Assembly: GCA_015501055.1 (NCBI GenBank)
Contig: JADNYV010000201.1
Coordinates: 1 to 64,000 of the forward strand
Direction of reading: 5' to 3'
DNA from: Mucidula mucida
Taxonomy: Eukaryota > Basidiomycota > Agaricomycetes > Agaricales > Physalacriaceae
Length of the DNA: 64,000 nucleotides
The notes below the pieces were generated by a model. The model saw nothing but the letters and a program-made list of their open reading frames with translations, made no database searches and was not told the origin of the DNA. Below, piece after piece: positions 19,788-31,801 of the stretch. The position numbers were made by a program, and so were the translations under genes. The first letter of the stretch is position 1. Each line of letters begins with the position of its first letter.

Positions 19788-20710
19788 TCAATGACGCCCG
19801 TGCAATATAGGCTTGATCTCCTCGCATACGCGCCTCTCCACCACTTCCACTTCCACTACCGGAACCTTGGCCTGCAAGGCACGCGCTTTCTCTTCCTCTT
19901 CCTCCGCCTTTGCCTCTGCCTTCTTCTGATACGCAATCCATAAAGGAAGGAGATAATCGGATCGTGGGCCAGGAAGGTCGCCCTCTGGGATCGGGCACGT
20001 AGGGTCATTGTACTGATAGTACTCCAGTGGGTGCGACGGAGTCCACACGGGAGGACCCATCGCGCCCCGAGTAGACGTCTTCGGTGATTCGTGTTGAACG
20101 GAGCCACTGGCAGCGGGTGGTGAAGTAATGACGGCAGGAGGAGATGAGCTTTCAGGCTTGCGCTTGGGACCCACCGCGCCTAGGGAGAACGGCGTCGGTG
20201 GCTGGTATTTAACGGGAACACTTGGAGCGACCTGTATTGGACGAGTAGCGGATGGTGGTGGAATTACGGGAGTTGGAGATTGGTTTTGTTCAACCTGGGG
20301 AGCGGCGCGTGCAGGCTCAGGCTTTGGCGGCCTGCGCTCGTAAGGCTTAGTATTCTTGCGCACGGACTGCTTAGTAGACCGCTTCGTAGTCTTCTTCATA
20401 TCGTCTTTATACACACGCGTTCAGGCACCGTCCGCCCAGGCTCCAACGACCTATCAGGTGTCGGCATCTCAGACGACACATGCGCCACCGACTCCACGGC
20501 ATGTTTAGCTCTCTCGCGCGCCAAATCCCGTGCTCTATTTAATCGACCTCCAAGGCTGTCCCAGAACAGTTGTGGCGCTGAAGTGAGGTCACCATAGTCT
20601 TTGCCGACGAAGTCGACGTAGTTGTCTCTACGCAGTGTAGAGGTGCCTAAAGTTTGGAATCGTCTGGTAGGATCTTCCCTGCCAGATGTAGTTCAAAGGG
20701 TATGACTTGG
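19788..20710 (-). pseudogene. Proline/lysine-rich segmental-duplicate protein, decayed copy R
   Basis: The C-terminal two thirds are open (20414-19788, 208 aa): PVIPPPSATRPIQVAPSVP, then TSTRGAMGPPVWTPSHPLEY, NDPTCPIPEGDLPGPRSDY and a Glu/Ala/Lys helix. The N-terminal third (20415-20710) matches the WQGRSYQT region of the intact copy at 53513-54460 but has stops and frame changes. The end differs too: the normal DPALLALG tail is out of frame. A truncated protein from the internal Met is possible, but I treat it as a pseudogene. Confidence 0.6.
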
Positions 20711-23700
20711 CGGCAATGTAGTAGAATAAATGACAGGTTCGCCCAGCGAAGGAGAAGGAGGCAGCGCAGTGAGGCAGTGGTGGGAGTCGATGGGGAGTTA
20801 CAAAGAGCGCGCGCGGTCCATTGTTAGATCAAAGCCAGTCACGTGCGACGCGCTTTGACTGATGTCCAATTCGAGCCATTCGGTCCACACAGAAGCTGAC
20901 GATGGAATGACATTATGGAAAGCGGAGCATTTGTTAGGCGGTGCTTCGAGAATTACCGAAGTGTGGCGTAGTAATAATCTACAACAAATGATTAGGCCCA
21001 CCATTTCAATAGAACCATTGAGCCGACCGTTTGACAAGTCACATTTTCCAGAACGCACTGCTGCCTAGGAGGAATTGTTAATCTTCTGGCCGATTTCCGT
21101 TGCATGGACTACTGACATTGACATCATGGCCAACATAGAATGCCGTTAGACGCGAGGCTGCGCAGAGCAGATAATATCAGTACGTTCTCATCTCATTTAT
21201 AATGTCATTCCAACTGACCAAGCTAATTCGAGGCAACATGCAAATGTGTCCGCTCGGATTGGACACGCTGATCTCAATCTTCATCCAGTCTTCCATGAGA
21301 TGGGAGTGCCGGTACGCTACGACAGGATACGGACCAGGCTTAGATACGGCAACAGCACGAGCGCGGGGACTACGTGCGGATGCTTTGCTTGAAGTTGATT
21401 TACGACCAACGCGTAGCCCAAACACGACGTGCCAGACAACCGAAGCTAGTGACTGCCAGTAAGTGTATCATCTGTTTCCGAAGTATGCGAACTTACGTAG
21501 GCTACGAAGGAATTCTGGCCATGGCGCATCGCAGCAATAGTACCCGACAGACGAAAGCGGAGCTTAGAGAGAAGTTACAGGGAGGTGGGTGTGGCCACCT
21601 CAATCTTTTCGAATCCTTTTCGAAATCGAAGCGTGACACCAGCGCCTTCGATTGATTCGAGTCCTAATTCAAACTATACCGAATTCGTCCATCGATTCAA
21701 CTAGCCAGCCGTGATTGAGTAACGGTACAAGGGAGGAATTATGGCCAGAACGCGCGTTGAAATGAAGACGTTCTGCCCGCATGTTACCTACGCAAAGCGT
21801 CGTCTTTCCTTGTCCAGCACTTGCCTCCGGGGTCCAGCGTTGACTTTCGATGCGGCGTTGGCCCGATTCGCGTTCTCGTTCCCGATCCCTGCCTGGCATA
21901 GTACTAACGCAGGAGCACCGGACAACCCGCCGGGAGGGTCAAGCACGTTCAGAAGAGAAGAGAACGGCTGGAGGTATAGGCTTTGAGAGCCTCGATCCAA
22001 GTTCTGCGGAGTAGCATAAGATGCAATGTTGTTACATTGGAATAGGACTCACAGAACACTGTGTTCTGTATAAAGAGTGTTTTGACCAACGTCCGGAGGT
22101 AAATGGGTTGACGTATATCAACCAGTCAACGAGAGAACATGAATAAAGCAATCACCGAACAAAAGAACACCAGACCCAGCCGAATCGAATAATTCCGTAT
22201 CTGTCCAGTCGCCGTCCTTGAACTTAATGGCCATGTAGCACTTAAAATTACAAAGTCAGCCGCAAATTTGACGAATATCGAGAAATTTCGGATAACGGTC
22301 CCCACAGGCAGCTCAATCCACTCGGTCGTGTCCGAAGGCGTTTTCCCTGCATGACCGGATTGTATTATGGATACATACTTTTGAGGACGGATGCCAACTC
22401 GAGAAAGAGTCGTGGCGTGGATAACTGCATTCTCGTCAGTTCCATTATATCGCCGAAAGAAGAAACCACAATCTTACCGCGCCAGCGACAAGTATAGCCC
22501 TCTCATTGTAGTGGGGCTGATTACTTCACAGGTCCAGTTCAAGCAAGTCTCCATCTCAACGCCGGTCAACGTCGACCCCTTGCGAACGACTCGTGTCAAA
22601 GTTGTCGAGGCGACTTGGACAAGGGGAAGTACGTTACGGCCAGGCCTGCGCGACACAAGTAGAGGATTTTTCACGTCGGCGAGCAGACGTGGTGTGTCTC
22701 TTCCCAAGTTCCGGACTAGCTAGCAATGACATTAAGATCCAGTGAGTCCAAGAATCCAATTGGCATTTTCGTAGTACTTTCTGAAGACATGGAGGATTCC
22801 CATTACCATCCTCATATATACAGACTCTCCGCAGACACGCTAACGTTCTCAGCTCCCTGATGTCCCATCAGCGACCCATATTCACGAAGGATCAGATTTC
22901 AAGCTTACCTGTAAAACAATTCAGATCGCTGGCTATGGTCTCTCTTAAGCGCGTCAAACAACCAGCTAGGGACACCGTCTCGTACGGCCTTGAGTCACGA
23001 GGCGTTGAAGCTGGATTTATCCCTCGGCTTGGCGAGGATCGTAAGCTTAGTGGCGGGGAAGAAATCCGTATAGCGCCGACGACGGGGCATCTAGAGACAG
23101 GCCGCGAAAGGGAGGTTTCTTGAGTCGGCAAGGATCACATAGTATTTTTTGAAGATGTCCTGTATAGGTTGCAGCGAGAGCACGTGTAGAGCGTGCCAAA
23201 GAGTGGTGTGGGGGAGTCACGAAGAGTATCTGTCAGCTTTGCTACATGTCTGCATAGCTATTCACGGACGACATATGGACGCACCATACTTTCTAAGCAA
23301 TCAACCGGACGACGTTCCATTCCCCTCGTCTACGGCTGTCCAATGTATTCGAGTCTACGCAGGCCATTAGGTGGATGTTAACCCTTGCCCAGGTTATCCC
23401 GCCGGTGAGAGTTGTCCAGAGTCCTAGTCCGGCTGTGCGCGTAACTTCTATGTCTAGGAGAAATCTGACCAGAGACTTTGGCGCAAGCATCGCGTAAATC
23501 CCAACTTTGCTCGGATACCTTGCCTACCAGAGCGCGTGCCCTTGTACGGACTAGCCCTGGGCTGGTATTCGCGTTCTTGGCGTCGTGCCTTTTGTTGACT
23601 CGTTTGCTGAAGGTATTTCGGCGGTGTTGGTGGAAAGGATAAGAAAAGATGCCGGCGGCATTCCTCGATTTTGATCTGAGCTGACCAGGAGCCTACTGCA

Positions 23701-24015
23701 TTTTACCCCTACCATTAAATACTAATCACTGAACAACGGTGGCAGAATGAAAGACGAACATAGTATGTTGAGAGGCGAGCGGTCTTGACCGCGGTATCAG
23801 GAAGCTGTTTAAAGCAATGCCGATTTATGCCCCAATAACAGACATGCCAGGGCTCATCAGCTCATACTCTCTCACAACATACTATCTACATAACTACTCA
23901 CAGACTATTCCCCTTCACTCTACCAAGACATTGTTTTTGCGTAAAGTAAGTTATTATGAGTATAGGAATTCATAAGTGATCATAGTGCGTTGTAGAGGGA
24001 TACATTACTCCGCTT
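20711..24015. other. Degenerate interior and edge of segmental duplicate R
   Basis: No intact gene. The best coding trace is minus-strand 21425-21177, SKPGPYPVVAYRHSHLMEDW then IEISVSNPSGHI. It has broken counterparts in the other duplicates (near 55100 and 30200), where a stop interrupts it. Another minus trace at 22707-22474 reads RVVRKGSTLTGVEMETCLN and matches 55940-55990. These are probably exons of one dead gene. 23500-24000 holds nothing recognisable. Confidence 0.45.
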
Positions 24016-24483
24016 TCAGCAGGAAACTCCCACGGTCCATTCCCGAGGAATCTCATCAGGATACGAAGGAAGAAGAGGACCCTCAGGAATAAGGTGCATC
24101 ATAGTATCGTGATATATGTGGTCCATTACAACTTGAGGGCCAAAGTGCGGATCCAAATCTGGTGCGAACGAGCCAGGAGGACCAATCATCGGGTACGTAG
24201 GAATATGGACGTCAAATGGAGGAGGCATTGGACACTGAATAGGCTTGGGGAGTCCAAATGGCAGGGGTCCTTGGCACTGTTTGGATAATCCAGATGGCTC
24301 GTCCTGTTCAACGGGAGGCCAAGACGCGCCAGGTGGCTCACCGGCCCGCGCGCTTTGTTCAACCTGGTTCCGACACGACTTTCTCCGGGAAGCGCTCGAC
24401 ACCTTGGGTTCAATGATGTACTTCCGTGGGATGAGAAGCGTGATGGAGCAGTGATTTGAACCGATGAAGCACCAATTTCGCAC
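24016..24483 (-). CDS. Possible proline-rich ORF, unknown
   Basis: A 155-aa frame with a basic segment (SASRRKSCRNQVEQSARA) followed by a Pro/His-rich region (PMPPPFDVHIPTYPMIGPP). A shorter relative at 34837-34655 shares EPKASSRKSRRKQVEQSA. Two diverged copies keeping the same residues support translation of at least part of it. The start is unclear: the listed Met falls in sequence that also belongs to the upstream module of the Ser-rich gene at 24712. No function recognised. Confidence 0.35.
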   Translation of the reverse strand: MRNWCFIGSNHCSITLLIPRKYIIEPKVSSASRRKSCRNQVEQSARAGEPPGASWPPVEQDEPSGLSKQCQGPLPFGLPKPIQCPMPPPFDVHIPTYPMIGPPGSFAPDLDPHFGPQVVMDHIYHDTMMHLIPEGPLLPSYPDEIPREWTVGVSC

Positions 24484-24711
24484 TTAGTATCCCGTAGCGG
24501 GTTTGGGTGATAACACCGGACTGAAGTCGGTTTGAAGAACAGTGCTGCGATAGCATGACGCACGTAAAGCGAGACACGAACATTTGCACTGCTTCCTCCG
24601 GTCAATTGGAGAGCCGAATCAACGAAGCGCTTCTGTCTACCCCGTTCTGCACGGAAGCAAATCAGTAGGTGGTACTTAAACAAAGATTTTGGAGTGCTAT
24701 TTCCATCAACA
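24484..24711. promoter_or_regulatory. Upstream module of Ser-rich gene at 24712
   Basis: Inverted relative to the 9-kb copy but in the same order relative to the gene: GCGGGTTTGGGTGATAACAC near 24496, an ATGACGCACGTAAAGCGA block near 24555 and CTGTCTACCCCGTTCTGCAC near 24634. The layout matches every other family member. Confidence 0.45.
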
Positions 24712-25272
24712 ATGCACTCACCAGCCTTCTTCGCCGACATGAAAGTTTTCACCATGCGCAAGCAATCGGTAGTCAAAGTTGATTCATGTGAATTCGAGTC
24801 CTCCTCCCGATTTCGATCGAACTTATCACCCACCCTGACCCATCGCTTCATGAACACCCTATCATCACCCACCCATTGTCACTCGGGCAGTTCCTCGTCG
24901 TCTTCCTGCCTCCTGTCCACCCCAGAACCGCTATCACATTCCCAGACCAAATCACACATCCGGTCGTTCCCCAATTCGCTGCGTTCGTTGTTCGCTAGGC
25001 GGAAATCGAGGGCAAGCACGACGGAATCGTCGGACGATTCGGAGACGGAGGAAGAGTCGCTAGGGGATATCCTCGATCTCTTTCCTTCTTGTCCCTCAAC
25101 TCTTCCACAATGGAAAGGACACGACATATGCAGTCACACCGTGTTGATATCAAACGACCTGTTACCGTTACCTGCGAGGGCAGTTCACGATGATGAGGAT
25201 ATATCTGAGCCGGAGGAAGATGATATGTTACTGATCCAGGAGTTGGTCTTGGGAAGGATGGATCTGTTGTAG
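24712..25272 (+). CDS. Ser-rich/acidic-tail family protein, subfamily A copy 3
   Basis: An intact single-exon frame of 186 aa from the family start MHSPAFFADMKV. The order is KQSVVKVDSCEFE, TLTHRFMNTLSS, the poly-Ser run, SHSQTKSHIRSFPNSLRSLF, an acidic DSETEEESLGDILDLFP block and SEPEEDDMLLIQELVLGRMDLL. It is the most complete A-type copy. It lies head-to-tail with the broken copy at 26304 and the B-type copy at 27908, giving three plus-strand family members within 3.8 kb. Function unknown; the disordered, acidic/Ser-rich character suggests a regulatory or adaptor protein (inference). Confidence 0.6.
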   Translation: MHSPAFFADMKVFTMRKQSVVKVDSCEFESSSRFRSNLSPTLTHRFMNTLSSPTHCHSGSSSSSSCLLSTPEPLSHSQTKSHIRSFPNSLRSLFARRKSRASTTESSDDSETEEESLGDILDLFPSCPSTLPQWKGHDICSHTVLISNDLLPLPARAVHDDEDISEPEEDDMLLIQELVLGRMDLL

Positions 25273-26303
25273 CATATGAGTATACATGGAGAGTATACAT
25301 GGAAATCAAAAAGCATGATTGAAACAACCGACGTGGGCTGATAATCATGAACGACTGTGAGGAAAATTTGACAAAATGCCGATCCAATTGACTTGCTTGG
25401 GTAGGCAAGTCTGCGACCAATCAGTTATAACACGGTATCCCTGAGCGCGAGTTCATCGTAGAAGAGTCCAAAGTAGTAAATATCTGGTGAAAGTCGGAAT
25501 CAGCTACCTCGTAGTACGATACTATCCAGTCAAGAAAAAGGTGACCGAACTTTAGGCAGTCCATGCGCGTAGCGTTCCCTGGTCTTGCATGGAAGGTGCG
25601 TGGATCCCTTGACTTCGCAGTTACCCAGTAAGTGTAGCCTGCTCCCAAGTCTCGCCAGCGTCGGTTGTGTTGGCTGGTTACTAGTGTAAGCGTTAAAAGT
25701 GGACTGTGAGATGAGGCCATGAGCTACAACGACTCATGAACGCCGGGCTACTTACTAGTGTCCGCTACAAACATTGTCGGCGCCCGGGTGTACGTAGAAC
25801 TCATGACGTGTTTCGACCTCTTACAAGGTGTGAATATGAGTATAATACAGAAAGCGAGGCAAAATTTGTCAAGGATACAGCGATTTCAACACTGCGACTA
25901 CTTTTTCAACGTCCGCCGCCGTCCACGAGTATATGTGAGCTGTCCACCTTCGCCTCCCTTAGGACTCTTATTCTTCTGGTGGCGCAGTCTCTAGTTGCTT
26001 CGATTCTGTTTTCTGACCCGAGCAGTGATTCGAAACGATGAAACACCAATTCGACATAGTATAGCGCAACGTGGCGGGTTTGGGTGATAACACCGGACTG
26101 AAGCCCAAAGCTGCCATGTCTGGAGTGCTGCGATCGCATGACGCACTAAAGCGAGACACGAACATTTGCACTGCTTCCTCCGGTCAATTGGGAGCCGAAT
26201 CAACGAAGCGCTTCTGTCTACCCCGTTCCGCACGGAAGCAAATGTAGGTCTGACCTGCCAGAGGTACTTAAACAAAGATTTTCGAGTGCTATTTACATCA
26301 ACA
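25273..26303. other. Intergenic: 3' flank of copy 3 and upstream module of copy 4
   Basis: 25420-25720 is the distal upstream block of the family (a CTTACTGGGTAACTGC-type sequence, here reversed). 26060-26245 carries the proximal blocks (GGGTTTGGGTGATAACACCG, CTGTCTACCCCGTTCCGCAC). No gene. Confidence 0.45.
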
Positions 26304-26841
26304 ATGCACTCACCAATGTTCTTCGCCCACATTAAAATTTCTACCATGCGCAAGCAAGCGCCGTGAAGTTGATGCGTTTGAAGTCCAGTCCTCCTCCCGA
26401 CACCGATCGAACTCATTACCCGCCTTCACCCAACGCTTCATGAGCACGCTATCATTGCCCACCCATCATCACTCGGGCACTTCCTCATCGTCTTCCAGCC
26501 CACGAACACGATCGCATGCCCAGACCAAATCACACATCCGGTCGTTCTCCAATTCGCTGCGTTCGTTGTTCGCTGGGCGAAAGCCGAGGAGAAACTCCAC
26601 AGAGTCGGCGGACGATTCGGAGACGGAGGAAGAGTCACTAGGGGATATTATCGATCTCTTTCCATCGTGTCCCTCAACCCTTCCACAATGGAAAGGACAC
26701 GACCACACCGCGTTGAGATCAAACGATCCGATATCGTTACTTGCCGGGGCATTCGACGTTGATGAGGATACATCTGAGCCGGAGGAAGAGCATGTGTTGC
26801 TAATACAGGAGTTAGTCTTGGGAAGGATGGATTTGTTGTAA
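26304..26841 (+). pseudogene. Ser-rich/acidic-tail family, subfamily A copy 4 (frameshifted)
   Basis: Starts MHSPMFFAHIKISTMRKQA, then hits an early TGA at about 26364 because bases are missing where the intact copies read KQSVVKVD. Downstream the family frame is open again to 26841 (TQRFMSTLSLP, SHAQTKSHIRSFS, DSETEEESLGDIIDLFP, SEPEEEHVLLIQELVLG). A shorter product from a later Met (about 26440) is conceivable. Confidence 0.65.
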
Positions 26842-27907
26842 CATATGATCATGAAGTGAATGAGAAGTGCATGATGATGATTGAAACAACAGACGTCGTC
26901 CAAGATAATTATGAGGACCGGAGGGAAGTTCAACCAAACTCTGCCGATGCAAGTGAATACACCACGACCATTTTGCTTGGGTAAGTAAGTCTGCGACCAA
27001 TGCGGTACCAACACGATGTGAACGCAAATTCATGTAAAAGAGTTCAGACTAACGAGAAAACATATCTAGTAAAAGTGGGAGTCAGACGTGTCGTACGATA
27101 TCGAGCTATAGAATAGGTGACCGTACTTTACGCACCACATGCGCGTAGCGTTCGTTCCTCGCCTTGATTGGAGAGTGCGAAGATCTAGACTTGTAGCGTA
27201 ATCCCAAGTTTAATCTAGCCAGCGTCAGACGGGCGCAGACATGTGGCTTGGTCGATATCGTAAGCGCGAAGAGTGGTCAATGAGATGATGCGACGACTCT
27301 CAAACAGTGCAGTAAATCAAGAAAGAATACAATTGCCTGTGTAAGGAGCAGGCACCGCTAAACAGTGGGTATGCTTTAATTTCCATGGCGCCTTCCGATG
27401 TTGTCCTACCGAGGCCTGTTATCTTCCCTAACGCCCTTCCGTCGGTTGCTTCGTGAAGTCCTGGGCTTGCTGTCGTGGATATATTATCCGAGCCGGCGTA
27501 AAATGGACCAGCCAGCCAAGCGGGTCTCGGTTATAACACCGGACTGAAGCCTCGAAGAAACATCCCTCCATCCTCAACGATGTCTGAAGAAGAGCACTGC
27601 AATCGTATGACGCACATAAAGCGAAACACGAACACTTACATTTTGCACGGTACATTATCCTCGACTCCGGTCGACCTACGTTCAGCTATCTTCAAGCAGC
27701 CCACAGCATTACGCCACCACCAAGCCTGCAGCAGTTCTAGGCGCAGACCGCCACTCGTCCAGGAGTATCAACAAACAAAGCTGAACCAACGAGGCGGTGA
27801 TAACTACTTCTGTCTACCCCGTTCCGCACGGAAGCAAATATGGGTGAGATAGCTCCCAACCTGCTAGAGGTACATAACCAGAATTATGACTGCTAAGACC
27901 ATCAACA
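26842..27907. other. Intergenic, with upstream module of the 27908 gene
   Basis: 27120-27230 is a diverged distal block of the family module. 27415-27850 carries the proximal blocks (CGGTTATAACACCGGACTGA, CTGTCTACCCCGTTCCGCAC). Segmental duplicate Q begins at about 27415. Confidence 0.45.
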
Positions 27908-28528
27908 ATGCACTCACCTACCTTCTTCGCACGCACCAAAGTCTCCAAGACGGAGAAGCAATCGGCAGTCAAAGTTGATTGCCATGAAGTTGACCACTAC
28001 CAGTCGTGTTCTCGACCTCGGGCGAACTCGTTACCCGCCCTCACCCAACGCTTGAAGGGCACGCTGTCGCGGAGCCAACGTCACTCGTCCTATTCCTCAT
28101 CATCCAGCCTTCATTCCACACCCGCGTCGGCACCCAGTCCCCAGACCAAACCACACGTCAGGTTCTTCTCAGGTTCATTCCCGCGAATTAACCTCCGTAC
28201 CTTGTTCGTCGCGCGGAGGAGAACCTACAAGCCGAGCAGAAACATGGCGGGATCGTTGGACAATATGGAGCCAAGAAAAAACATGCTCTTCCCCGACGTG
28301 TCAACATTCAATGATGCGAATCGCGTGTATTTGGACATTGACGACGGGAGCATCGTACCATCCCAATATCCTGTGACAGGACCCATATGCGAGGAAGAAC
28401 CTCTCGCGCTAGACATCCTAATATCCGCGAGGCAATTCGATGAGGAAGAAGATCTGTCCGAGCCGGAGGAAGACGATTTCTTGCTAATGCAGGAGGTGGT
28501 GCTCGAAAGAATCGATTTCCGGCTGTGA
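27908..28528 (+). CDS. Ser-rich/acidic-tail family protein, subfamily B (206 aa)
   Basis: An intact single-exon frame, almost identical to the 57851-57234 copy. Subfamily B keeps the A-type plan (MHSP start, SAVKVDCHEVDHYQ, LTQRLKGTLSR, Ser-rich run, basic segment LRTLFVARRR). It adds a central region absent from A: MAGSLDNMEPRKNM, then FPDVSTFNDANRVYLDIDDG and SIVPSQYPVTGPICEEEP. It ends LSEPEEDDFLLMQEVVLERIDFRL, matching the A tail in pattern. The central block is well conserved even in the 13.6-kb pseudogene, so it is probably a folded or interaction segment. Function unknown. Confidence 0.65.
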   Translation: MHSPTFFARTKVSKTEKQSAVKVDCHEVDHYQSCSRPRANSLPALTQRLKGTLSRSQRHSSYSSSSSLHSTPASAPSPQTKPHVRFFSGSFPRINLRTLFVARRRTYKPSRNMAGSLDNMEPRKNMLFPDVSTFNDANRVYLDIDDGSIVPSQYPVTGPICEEEPLALDILISARQFDEEEDLSEPEEDDFLLMQEVVLERIDFRL

Positions 28529-30902
28529 TTTAGCGAGAGAGAAGAATTTAAAAATGTAATTTGTGAATATATCCAATGACATATGATATCGAAGCAGTCC
28601 GCGACAATTCGGTCGTAAATGCAGTGGTTGAAGTGTCCACAGAGGCATTCGGCCTGGCCTGCCAGGTATCAGACGTCCCAAGCAAGCGTCGGCATCCAAG
28701 TGTAAGGAAGGAAGGAAGACATGCAGGGCTGAACGCCAGTCGCCGGGGGAAAATGATTGTTTACAAAGGCTCAAAAAAACAAAACCGCTGCTGATTGGGG
28801 TGGGATATCCTGTTGATAGTGTGGAGAGTAGTTTGTGTTTGAGAGTATGAACTGGTAGATCCCGGCAGGTCTGTTATCAGTGCACAACTCCCGGTCATCT
28901 TATTAAACAGCTTCCTGAGCACAACAAGTAGCCCGCTCGCCGCTCAGATTACTGTGTTCGTCTTTCGAGGTCCCACTGTTGTTGGGTGATTGTCGTTTAC
29001 TAGAAGAGCCGTAGGGGTAGGTGTTCGGGGCGAACCGAGAAATGCCGCCGGCAATTTTCCTCACCGCCAACGTTCATCGTTCTTGCCATTACCAGTACTA
29101 ACAACGCTAACGCATTCCACCCGAGAACGAGCAAGATGCATGCCACGAACAAACGGCGCCGAGAGCGCGAGTACCAGGTCCGTGCAGGGGCACCCTCTGT
29201 GGTGGGCTCTGCAAGAGTTCATAGACGGAATCGGGATTTTCGCGATGCTTGCGCCAACGGCTCTCTGGCCGGAGACATGGACCTTACGGATGAGGACCAT
29301 GATAGCTCTCACCGGCGGGATAACCTGGGCGTTAACATCAACATGCAGCGATGCGTATTCACGAAATCATTGGGCAGTCCGCGAACGAGCTGAAAGGAGT
29401 GTCGTTCAGTCTATATGGTGCGTTATGTCGACCGCGACTAGATATCCAAAGATTAACGAACTCCTCACAGATAAACACCCTTCGCAATGTGAAACTCCCC
29501 CAACCACTTCTTGGCGCGCTCTCCCTGCAACCTATATACTGCTGCTATGTGGTCCTTGTCTTCGCGGTCTGTCTCTAGATGCCCCTTCGTCGGCGCTATG
29601 TGGATTTCTTCCTCGCCTACACAAAGCTCATGCGCCAAGCCGAGAGATGATATAGAGCGGATCCCAATGGCGTACGAGATCAACTGGTCGTTTGACGCGC
29701 TCATGAGAGACCACAGCCAGCTGCCTGAGAATCGCCCTACAGGTAAGCTTGATATCCGATCCTTCGTGTATTGGTGTCGCTGATAGGGCCAATAGGGATG
29801 GAGATATGGATGTTGCTATTCCTTCAGAGAGACTGCCTGTATGAGCGGATGCGATTCTCTCAATCCTCCTTTCGCTGATAAATATTCTCAACTTACGCCA
29901 CGACTTCTTCTCAACTAGGCATCGATCTCCATAATGCTAGGCAGAGAAACCGAAGGGCGAGTGGATCCACCATCGAGCTACTACCTGTGGAAAGGATGAT
30001 CAGATATTTCTTGATAACAGTGAAACTGCGACTGCCTTCGGTTCGTCAATTACTAAGCACGCACGTCCATCCGATGATGGTAAGTTCGCAGACTTCGGAA
30101 ACAGATGATGCACTTACTGGCAGTCACTAGCTTCGGCTTTCTGGCACGTCGTGTTTGTACGCGTTGGTCGTGGATCCAAAGCATCCGCAAGTCCCGCGCT
30201 CGTAGAGAATGCAATGCGGACAACCGTTGCTGCCGTATCTAAGCCGGGTTCGTATTCTGTTAGAGCGTAGGGGCATTCCAATCTCATGGGGATGAAGATT
30301 GCGATTAGCGTGTCCAAACCGAGCGGACACAGGTTCTCCGTTGCCTCAAAATTTAGCTTGGTCAGTTATAATGGCATTATGAGTGAGATGAGAAGCGTAC
30401 TGATATTATCTGCTCTGCGCAGCCTCGCGTCTAACGGCCTTCGATGTTGGCCATGATGCCAATGTCGGTAGTCCATGCAACGGAAATTGGCCAGGAGATT
30501 ACCAGTTCCTCCTGCACAGCAGCGCGGTCTCGGCAATGCGCCTTGTCAAAAGGTCGGCTCGATGGTCCAATTGAAATTCCGGGTCTAATCAATTGTTGTA
30601 GATTATCGACACGCCACACTTCGGTAATCCTCGAAGCACCGACACCAGCAATATTTCGCTTTATTCGCCTAACAAATGCTCCGCGTTCCATAATGGCATT
30701 CCATTGTCAGCTTCTGCTTTGACCGAATGGCTTGAATTGGACAGCAAAGCGCGTCGCACGTGACTGGCTCGATCTAACAATGGAGCGCGCGCGCTCTTTG
30801 TAACTTACCATCGACTACCACCACTGCCTCACTGCGCTGCCTCCTTCTCCTTCGCTGGGCGAACCTCTTCATTTTCCCATTTATTCTACTACCTTTCCCG
30901 CC
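28529..30902. other. Degenerate interior of segmental duplicate Q
   Basis: No intact gene. Coding traces on the plus strand match other duplicates: 29655-29760 (MAYEINWSFDAL then PENRPTGKLDI), matching minus-strand 56130-56070, and 30130-30340, matching 55170-55030 with a stop in the SKPG frame. These look like dead exons of one gene. Confidence 0.45.
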
Positions 30903-31801
30903 ATGTCCCACCCGTTCAACTACGTCTGGCAGGGAAGATCCTACCAGACGGTTCCACACTTCAAGCAACTCTTCAGCGCGTACCAGCACAACTACACGGA
31001 GTTTGTTGACAAAGACTGGTATGAGCTCACTTCGGCGCAACAGTTGTTCTGGGACAGACTTGGAGGCCGATTAAGCAGAGCACGGGATTTGGCGCGAGAG
31101 AGAGCGAAAGATGCCGGGGAGTCGGTGGCGCATCACCCGATAGGTCGTCGGAGCCTGGGGGGACGGTGCCTGAACGCGCTGTTCACAAAGGCGACTTGAA
31201 GAAGAGTACAAAGAGGCCGCGCCGTCCCACACAAAGCCAATCCGCACCTGCCTTCATTCCACCACCACCACCCGCCACTCGTCCAGTCCAGGTTCCTGTT
31301 CAGTACCAGCCACCGACGATGTTCACCATAGGCGCGATGGGTCCCCAGCCAAAGCCTGCGCGCGCCGCTCGTCGTCGCAAACAAAGCCCATATCATCGTG
31401 CTGTCATTACTCCACCACCCGCTGCCAGTGGCTCCGTTCAACACGAACCACCGAAGACGTCTACTCGGGGCGCGATGGGTCCTCCCGTGTGGACTCCGTC
31501 ACACCCACTGGAATATTATCAGTACAATGACCCCACGTGCCCTATCCCAGAGGGCGACCTCCCTGGGCCGCGATCTGATTATTTGTTTCCTCTATGGCTT
31601 GCGTATCAGAAGAAGGCGAAGGCAGAGGCAGAGGCAAAGGAGGAGGAAGAGAAAGCACGTGCCTTGCTGGCCAAGGCGAAGGCAGAGGAAGTGGAAGTGG
31701 TGGAGAGGCGCGTTTGTGCGGTGAAGGCCCAGGAGATCAAGCCTATTGCTTGGGCTGACTACACGGGCGTCATTGATCCTGCCTTGTTGGCGTTAGGATA
31801 G
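30903..31801 (+). pseudogene. Proline/lysine-rich segmental-duplicate protein, copy Q (deletion frameshift)
   Basis: Starts MSHPFNYVWQGRSYQT and follows the intact copy for about 78 residues. A deletion of roughly 20 bp near 31134 then changes frame, and that frame stops at 31197-31199. The original frame resumes at 31166-31801: RPVQVPVQYQPPTMF, TSTRGAMGPPVWTPSHPLEY, NDPTCPIPEGDLPGPRSDY, the Glu/Ala/Lys helix and the DPALLALG tail. Apart from the deletion it is nearly identical to 54460-53513, so inactivation came after the P/Q duplication. Confidence 0.7.

Larger units (their letters stand above)
19390..23900. repeat. Segmental duplicate R (third, most diverged copy)
   Basis: Aligns piecewise with 53325-56950 in the same orientation and with 31985-28900 inverted. 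Anchors are the proline/lysine-rich gene (19788-20710), the CTCGGATTGGACACG region near 21255, the 22440-22600 block and the AGACGAACA..GAGAGGCGAG block near 23755. It carries the MITE and many indels. Confidence 0.65.

Noticed and set aside
30431..30722. Short frames on both strands (86 and 92 aa) near the proline/lysine-rich gene
   Set aside because: They lie in degenerate duplicated DNA, and the matching frames in the other copies are not conserved as protein.
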